Source: Panagrolaimus kolymaensis
Taxonomy: Eukaryota; Nematoda; Chromadorea; Rhabditida; Panagrolaimidae
Reading direction: 5' to 3'
Assembly (NCBI GenBank): GCA_028622995.1
Contig: JAJQJQ010000019.1
Coordinates: 2,976,001-3,040,000 of the forward strand
Length of the DNA: 64,000 nucleotides
Both the position numbers and the translations under genes were made by a program. A model generated the notes under the pieces. It saw only the letters and a list, made by a program, of their open reading frames with translations, searched no databases and was not told the origin of the DNA. Positions 58,562 to 64,000 of this stretch are shown piece after piece; the first letter of the stretch is position 1, and every line of letters begins with the position of its first letter.

Positions 58562-60210
58562 TTAAAATTTTAACCTTTTTGTTTGTTCAAATGATTTATG
58601 TATAAATAGTTTATATGTTCACATGTTAGTGTACATACATCAGTTTTGAATAAATTTTTGTTGTTGTTTTTCTCGTTATGATTCATCATTGCTGGTTATA
58701 AAAAGCTGCGAATGATATTTCTTCACTTTTAGCTTTTCGGCTCTCATTCTTCTAAACATTGATCCCCAAATTTCGTTATCGTTGGTTGACTTTTTCTTTG
58801 TTGCTTTATTTAATTCATAAACCACCGATATAAAAAATAAATTGAAGAAGAAGAAAGTTGTTTTTTTTAAGTGAAAATGGTGAAAGCAAAACTTTGAATA
58901 TAACTTCGAATTTTATGAAAGCTAGTTTTAAACGGAAAATTAAAGTTTAAAAGTCTCAAACCTATGCAGGGTTGAGGCGGTAAAAGGTCATTGTTGCTGC
59001 CTTAAGAGAGGTTCTGTGAGCTAATTCAAATCGGGCGGCCCAATTTTTTTTTAAATTTTTTCCTGTTGTTACCAATCGGTTCTAAAAAATATTTAAAAAT
59101 TATTGGCGTCAAGCCTTATCTCAAAAAGTGAGCAGGATATGCTAATTTTTTATATTGAAGTTGAAACCATGCATTAACTTCAAAAATTCGGCTAAATTCA
59201 CCCATGAAGTATAAAAATCAAAAAGAGTAGCGATGAGTAATAAATTTAATAATTTTGCATAAATTATAGCGAAATTAATTCTGTTCCAGTTTTGATTTTA
59301 CTAACATCATTGTTGCTTGAAACAATATTAAGATATTGAAATATATAACTTCTTCACAGTTTATTGTAAAAATTTAAAATTATTTTCCACCTCCATTTAA
59401 AGGAAACACAATTCAGTTAAAACAAACAAAAACTTATTAATTGGTTAATTTTTCTTTTACGAAAAATTAAATTGTCGCCTATTGTTAAACAGTTTAATTT
59501 TCAAAATAATTATTTTTATCTCGAGTTGTCTCTTGTTTTCTTCAAAACTTTAAATTCTTCACCAGTTAAAAAAGGCTTTTTTAAATTTTTAAATAATTTC
59601 ACTGCATTTCTTGGCGGTTTGACTAAATTTATTTCCTTGTTTCTATTTACCAAACAAATGTTTTTAAAAAAAAATTATTTATGTAAGACAAAAATCAAAA
59701 CAAATGTCTCCGTTTTTTTTATAAAAAGAATGTTGTCTTTTAAAATTAAATGATTATAGTTTCGATAAAACTAAAATGTTTTACACTCAACCATTTTTGT
59801 AAATTTCAGTTTTTATTTTATTTTATTTTTCATAATTCCCAAATAACCATTGTTGCCTCATTAAAATGCATAAACCCGATTAAAAAGGTAATTATAAAAG
59901 TTTTCTGGAGGCCGATCAAAATTTTCAAATTCATTTTTTCAAAATTATAAGTTTGTTGCGGCAATTTTCCGAACTTCTCCACAGTTATAAATAAAATAAA
60001 AATGTTTAGTTTTTTTAAGCTAAAACATGCTTTTTTTATGACACCTAACGCTGCAACTGTCAGTTTTAATACTTTAAAAAAAGTTTTGATTGATATCCCA
60101 GAAAAAATCTTGGAATCTATAGAGAAAAATATTCTTTTTAAAATTTTAATTAACAGTTAAAAAATAATTATATTTATATTTATGTTTAATTAAATTAGTA
60201 AAAACATTAA
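58562..60210. other. Intergenic between convergent SURF4 and receptor genes
   Basis: About 1.65 kb between two convergent 3' ends. 58930-59050 contains a compact GC-richer patch (CTATGCAGGGTTGAGGCGG, GGTTCTGTGAGC) I cannot assign; it is not a tRNA. CAGTTT motifs run from about 59350 on. Confidence 0.5.
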
Positions 60211-63200
60211 TTAAAAATTATTTAATTCGGTTCTTTGATAAGTTGGAACATATTTGTATGCAGCCAAAATATCAATAAAGAATGGAATAATTAATAATAC
60301 CTAAAAATTAAAGAAGAAATCAGTTTAAAAATTAAAATAAAAGCAAATTTATTTACCGCATTAAAAACAATGTTCGCCGCTCGCGTGGGAGTTAAACCTT
60401 TCGAAGCATAATCGACTGCTCGAATTCGATCCGAAATATTTCGAGCCGTTTCTCGAACCAAAACATTATTGCATTTACTCCAAATTCCTTGATCCAACCA
60501 AATCATTTCTGTGGTTTCATTTAACTACAAAATATTTTCTCAAAATTTCTTTTTGAATTCAGTTTTTTATAATATTATTTAATTGCATCAAGATTTTGTA
60601 TCCTTTTTCCAATAAAAACGACAGTTTTTTCTTTTTGTTAAAAAAAATGATAAATATAATTTTTGAATAATACCAAAAAAACTTATATTTTGCGCTGAGA
60701 ATGAATATTCTGTTTTTAAACAAAGTAAAAAAAGTGAAGCAAGAAAAAAAATGAAAAAAACTATAGAAAAAATATGCACCAAAAATTATTTTATTTTTGC
60801 ATTGGCACAAATGTTCCCAGTTTATTTCTATTAAAATTCTTGGCTCTGCCATGTTTTCTATGAAACCAAAAATTGATAAAACGCAGTTAAATAATTCTTC
60901 AAAAAAAGAAGCATCAATTCAGTTACAAAATATATTTATTTTAGTGTTAGGCTTATTTAAAAGTAAATAAAAATATTACGAGTTTCCAAATCCCGTGGCA
61001 AACAGCATTACTGCAGTTTCTTTAAATTTAAAAAAAATCTTTAAGTTCTTATTTGCCCTCAACAGCAATTTTTATCAGTTTATATGTATCTTTTTTGTTT
61101 CACTAAAATTAATTTTTTTTACAAATAATTGCTAAAAATAATATTAGCTTTTTTTGAAAAGGACTTCTTAACTGATTCAGAATAAAATTAAAGCAAAAAA
61201 AGTATTTTGTATAATAATCATGCTAATTCAACAAAATCAGTTTATTGTTTGATATGAAACTATTTTAATTGTATTGCTCAGTTTATTTATTCATGTCAAA
61301 TCCAACAAATATTTTTTTTTTTGAAAGAAATCTTGGACCACAGTTTTTGTTTTGAAAAAATAACTAAAAAGTGTGTTTGCAGTTTTAAATTTTTAAATTT
61401 TATTTAAAGACTAAAGGTTTCGATAATCATTAAAATATTAAACCAAAAGCGTCATTAAAATTTTTTGAACTTTTTATAGTCAAACTTTCTAAAGTAAAAA
61501 CAGTTTTAAAATTTAAAGGAAAATATTGTTGGAAGTTTTTAGGCTAATTTTGACTTAACCACTTATAAAGAAACTCAGTTTTAAAATTTTTCTCCACATC
61601 TTGCAACAACTCAGTTAATCCAAAAATAAAAAAATCCCAAATACATACTCACCAATGATTGCAAGGTTGCAGGCCTTTTGGTTGCTACAACCAAAAGCGT
61701 AATGGATTCAGCTACCCAAACCCCAAATATTGTATTTTGGATTGATTCCATAGTAGTTGAAAATCCACGCAAAGCAAATTGAGCTGAGATTTGCATAAAT
61801 ATTCCTGTCATGAAAGTTAAATCCACCAAAAATGCTGTTGTATTTGTGATATAACAAGCAGTGGAAAGAAAATCAATTATTTGACTTTCAAATTCTTTTA
61901 TTACTTCGTAATTCTAAAAAAACTTTATTTTTCAAATTAGTTTATTGGGGGCAGTTTTTTTTACCATAATAGATCCATTATCAATGTGAGCCTTTAAAGT
62001 TTTATTAAAAGCTTTATATTGGCGGCAAACAGCTCGATTTGCGAGTAAATAAATTGTGAGGGCACAAGCACTGATATAAGCACCCCAAACGATGATGATG
62101 GCATCAAAGATGAATAATTTTTTGCCGCTAAATATTGATTGGCTAAAACAAAAATAACCTCATCACAGTTTTTAAAATCCTAAGAAAAGGGAAGAGAGAG
62201 TTTAAAAAAAAATGACGAAATTTCCGAATTTCAAAATCTTGTTTTATTACAGTTTTTTACTTATCATGCCAAATAGTTTTTTAGCTATATTAATAACATG
62301 AAGCTTTTTTATTCCAAAAAAAATGGAATGACAATAAAAAAAGAGGTAATGAACATGATAAAAAGAAACTCAGTTTAAAACAAAAACAATAAAGAAAAAT
62401 TTCTCAAATTTTATTTGAAAACAACCATGTCTCAGTGCCCTATTTCATAAAAAAAGTTCATGAACTTTTTAGAAAAAAAAGTGAACTTTTCCATTCAAGA
62501 CCGAGATTTGTCAAACGAAAAAAGTTCATGAACTTTTTTTAATGGGAAAAAAAATTACACACAGAAAAAGTTCATGAACTTTTTTCGTTTGACAAATCTC
62601 GGTCTTGAATGGAAAAGTTCACTTTCTTTTCTAAAAAGTTCATGAACTTTTTTTATGAAATAGGGCACAGGTGAACAAAGTTAAATAATTTTTTGTTTTG
62701 AATTTTACAAAATATAAAATTAAATTTCCATAAATGTTGTCAGTTTTAAGAAAAATTGTATCAATAGGGTTCATGCTGTTACAGTTATATATAAAAAGTT
62801 TTTGACTTTTTTTTAGTAAAAAGTAACAAATAGCAATACGAGTAGCGTATTTTATTTATATGCAGTTTAAAAAAAAGAATTAGCTTTAACAAACAACAGT
62901 TAATTTTTGGCGATTTTTTATTTTAATCCGGTAAAGGGTCAATCAACAGTTTTTAATAATTAAAAAAATTGTATTAAAATAAAGCAGTTTTTTTGAACCC
63001 CCGCAACAGGGCTTTTCCAGTTTAACTATAAAAATATTCAATCCCATAAGTGTTTCTTTTTTTACCAAGAAAAAAGACAAAATTTTTATAATTTTTTCTT
63101 CATTCATTCTACAGAACAGTTAATTCTTTTTTCCATACTGAAAAAATCTTTTACGCAGTTTAATATTTTTAATTTAAAAAAAACCCTTAATTAGCCTTCC

Positions 63201-64000
63201 TTATACGAATACAGTTTTAAAATTTTTTTAATTAACAAAATTATCAGAAGAGAATCTCAGTTTTATTTAATAGCGAAAAAAGCACTCCTACCGAAATCTT
63301 GCGGTTTCATTAACGGGCACTGGAGGTTTGCGATTAAGCAAATCAGTGACATCATGATCATACATTTTATAATTTTCAATAACATAAAATATTGCTGGAA
63401 TTATTAAAATTGCATAAACATTTATTTGAATTATAAAATCTCGCTTTTGTCGTTTGATTATCTAAAGACAAATTAAAAACATGGACAGTTAAAAAATTAA
63501 AATAAAAACTTTGAAAATTAAGATTTTCACCAAAAAAAGGGAATTTCACAGTTTTATTTAAAAATTATTTTAATCTCAAATTTTCTGTATAAAATGCAAA
63601 ATTTTTGTCAACTAATTTTTCTGAAAGTGCAGTTTTACAAACAAAAAAATAGAAAATCCATTAACCCACAAAACAAAAATAAAAACACACTTACTTTATC
63701 CCTTGATGAATGACGAATTTTTTCAATGGTATTTTGAAAATAATTACTTTTTTTATATACCATTAATGCCAAAGAACTTATAAATGCATGTAGCGAGAGG
63801 AAAAATAATATTGTGCTATATGCCCAATTTAATGATAAAGCCTAAAACCTCCGTGTTGTTAAAATGAACTCAGTTTTTAAGAAAATATAAAAAAAAATTT
63901 ACAATGCTTTGATTCATTTTAATTAACATATAAATGCCTCGAGCCACAAGTAAAAGGGTTGAAATAATTGAAGGCAACCAATGAAGAAAGTTTTTTACTT
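60211..64000 (-). CDS. Multi-pass receptor-like protein (GR/DUF267-like), 5' truncated by window
   Basis: At least seven exons by splicing on the - strand; the visible part reads about 350 aa. Exon order from the window end: LPSIISTLLLVARGIYMLIK (63911-64000), WAYSTILFFLSLHAFISSLA (63697-63844), RDFIIQINVYAILIIPAIFY (63290-63462), LFIFDAIIIVWGAYISACAL (61967-62143), TACYITNTTAFLVDLTFMTG (61650-61915), MIWLDQGIWSKCNNV ... GLTPTRAANIVFNA (60357-60524) and VLLIIPFFIDILAAYKY to the stop at 60211. Membrane segments are evenly spaced, like a seven-TM chemoreceptor. The late YASKGLTPTR segment before the last TM recalls gustatory-receptor-like nematode families, but I am not certain. Introns of 0.15-1.1 kb carry the CAGTTT array. 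Confidence 0.6.
62435..62668. mobile_element. Fold-back MITE (234 bp) in receptor-like gene intron
   Basis: Terminal inverted repeats GTGCCCTATTTCATAAA and complement, arms of about 110 bp around a short centre at about 62550. Contains several AAAGTTCATGAACTTT palindromes. No ORF. Target duplication not evident. Confidence 0.88.

Larger units (their letters stand above)
53570..64000 (-). repeat. Dense oriented CAGTTT motif array, right block
   Basis: Same motif as the left block but on the opposite strand. On + it reads CAGTTT (or CAGTTA). Between 54,270 and 55,440 I count 13 CAGTTT plus three CAGTTA on + and no AAACTG. Present in intergenic DNA and in the long introns of the receptor-like gene, absent from exons. 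Continues to the window end. Confidence 0.85.

Noticed and set aside
21900..64000. CRISPR-like or satellite array
   Set aside because: Only six bases are constant, spacing is irregular and the spacers share no long direct repeat. This is neither CRISPR nor a simple tandem satellite, and the organism is a eukaryote.
21900..64000. Exact C. elegans Ruby motif CTGTTTCA as driver of the array
   Set aside because: CTGTTTCA itself is seen only sporadically (for example near 41638). The repeated core is AAACTG/CAGTTT, so only a diverged motif can be proposed.

Overview
This is nuclear DNA of a nematode. It is very A+T rich, with long poly-A/T runs. Its genes have short GT..AG introns whose acceptors are mostly TTTTTAG rather than the C. 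elegans TTTTCAG. The gene content is nematode-like: cdt-2, snfc-5, sperm-type PTP and PP1 phosphatases, ShKT and CC cysteine-rich secreted proteins, an SLC17 carrier and a seven-TM receptor-like gene. The acceptor type suggests a lineage outside Caenorhabditis, but I cannot name the species or clade.

Left part (1-21.1 kb) is compact and gene-dense: figl-1 and cdt-2 (- strand), an M17 aminopeptidase (+), snfc-5/SMARCB1 (+) followed by an intronless paralogue without the DNA-binding N-terminus (+), an EFCAB2-like EF-hand gene (+), and four co-oriented - strand genes (PTP, one-TM protein, PP1-type phosphatase, PTP) that look like a male-germline signalling cluster.

Middle part (21.2-52 kb) is open. 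It holds an apparently intact autonomous Helitron (about 23.9-29.9 kb), two tandem CC-domain secreted-protein genes, a tRNA-Met(CAT), an SLC17-family carrier whose introns reach 3.6 kb, several fold-back elements (one about 1.2 kb palindrome, one MULE-like with a 10-bp target duplication), and a three-domain ShKT gene.

Right part (52.8-64 kb) holds a Cys/Gly-rich secreted protein (-), a SURF4/SFT-4 homologue (+), a fold-back element and the 3' exons of a multi-pass receptor-like gene (-).

The most striking signal is not a gene. From about 21.9 kb to the window end, non-coding DNA carries a short oriented motif, AAACTG, about every 50-90 bp. From 21.9 to 51.3 kb it is on the + strand. From about 53.6 kb to the end it is on the - strand, reading CAGTTT on +. 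The gene-dense left third is nearly free of it. Inside an approximately 1.2 kb tandem duplication of the array, the 20 nt directly 3' of AAACTG are replaced in some units while the flanks stay conserved. That is what an array of small non-coding cargo units, such as 21U/piRNA-like genes, would look like. The array and the two transposon insertions that split it are the main candidates for an undescribed system.
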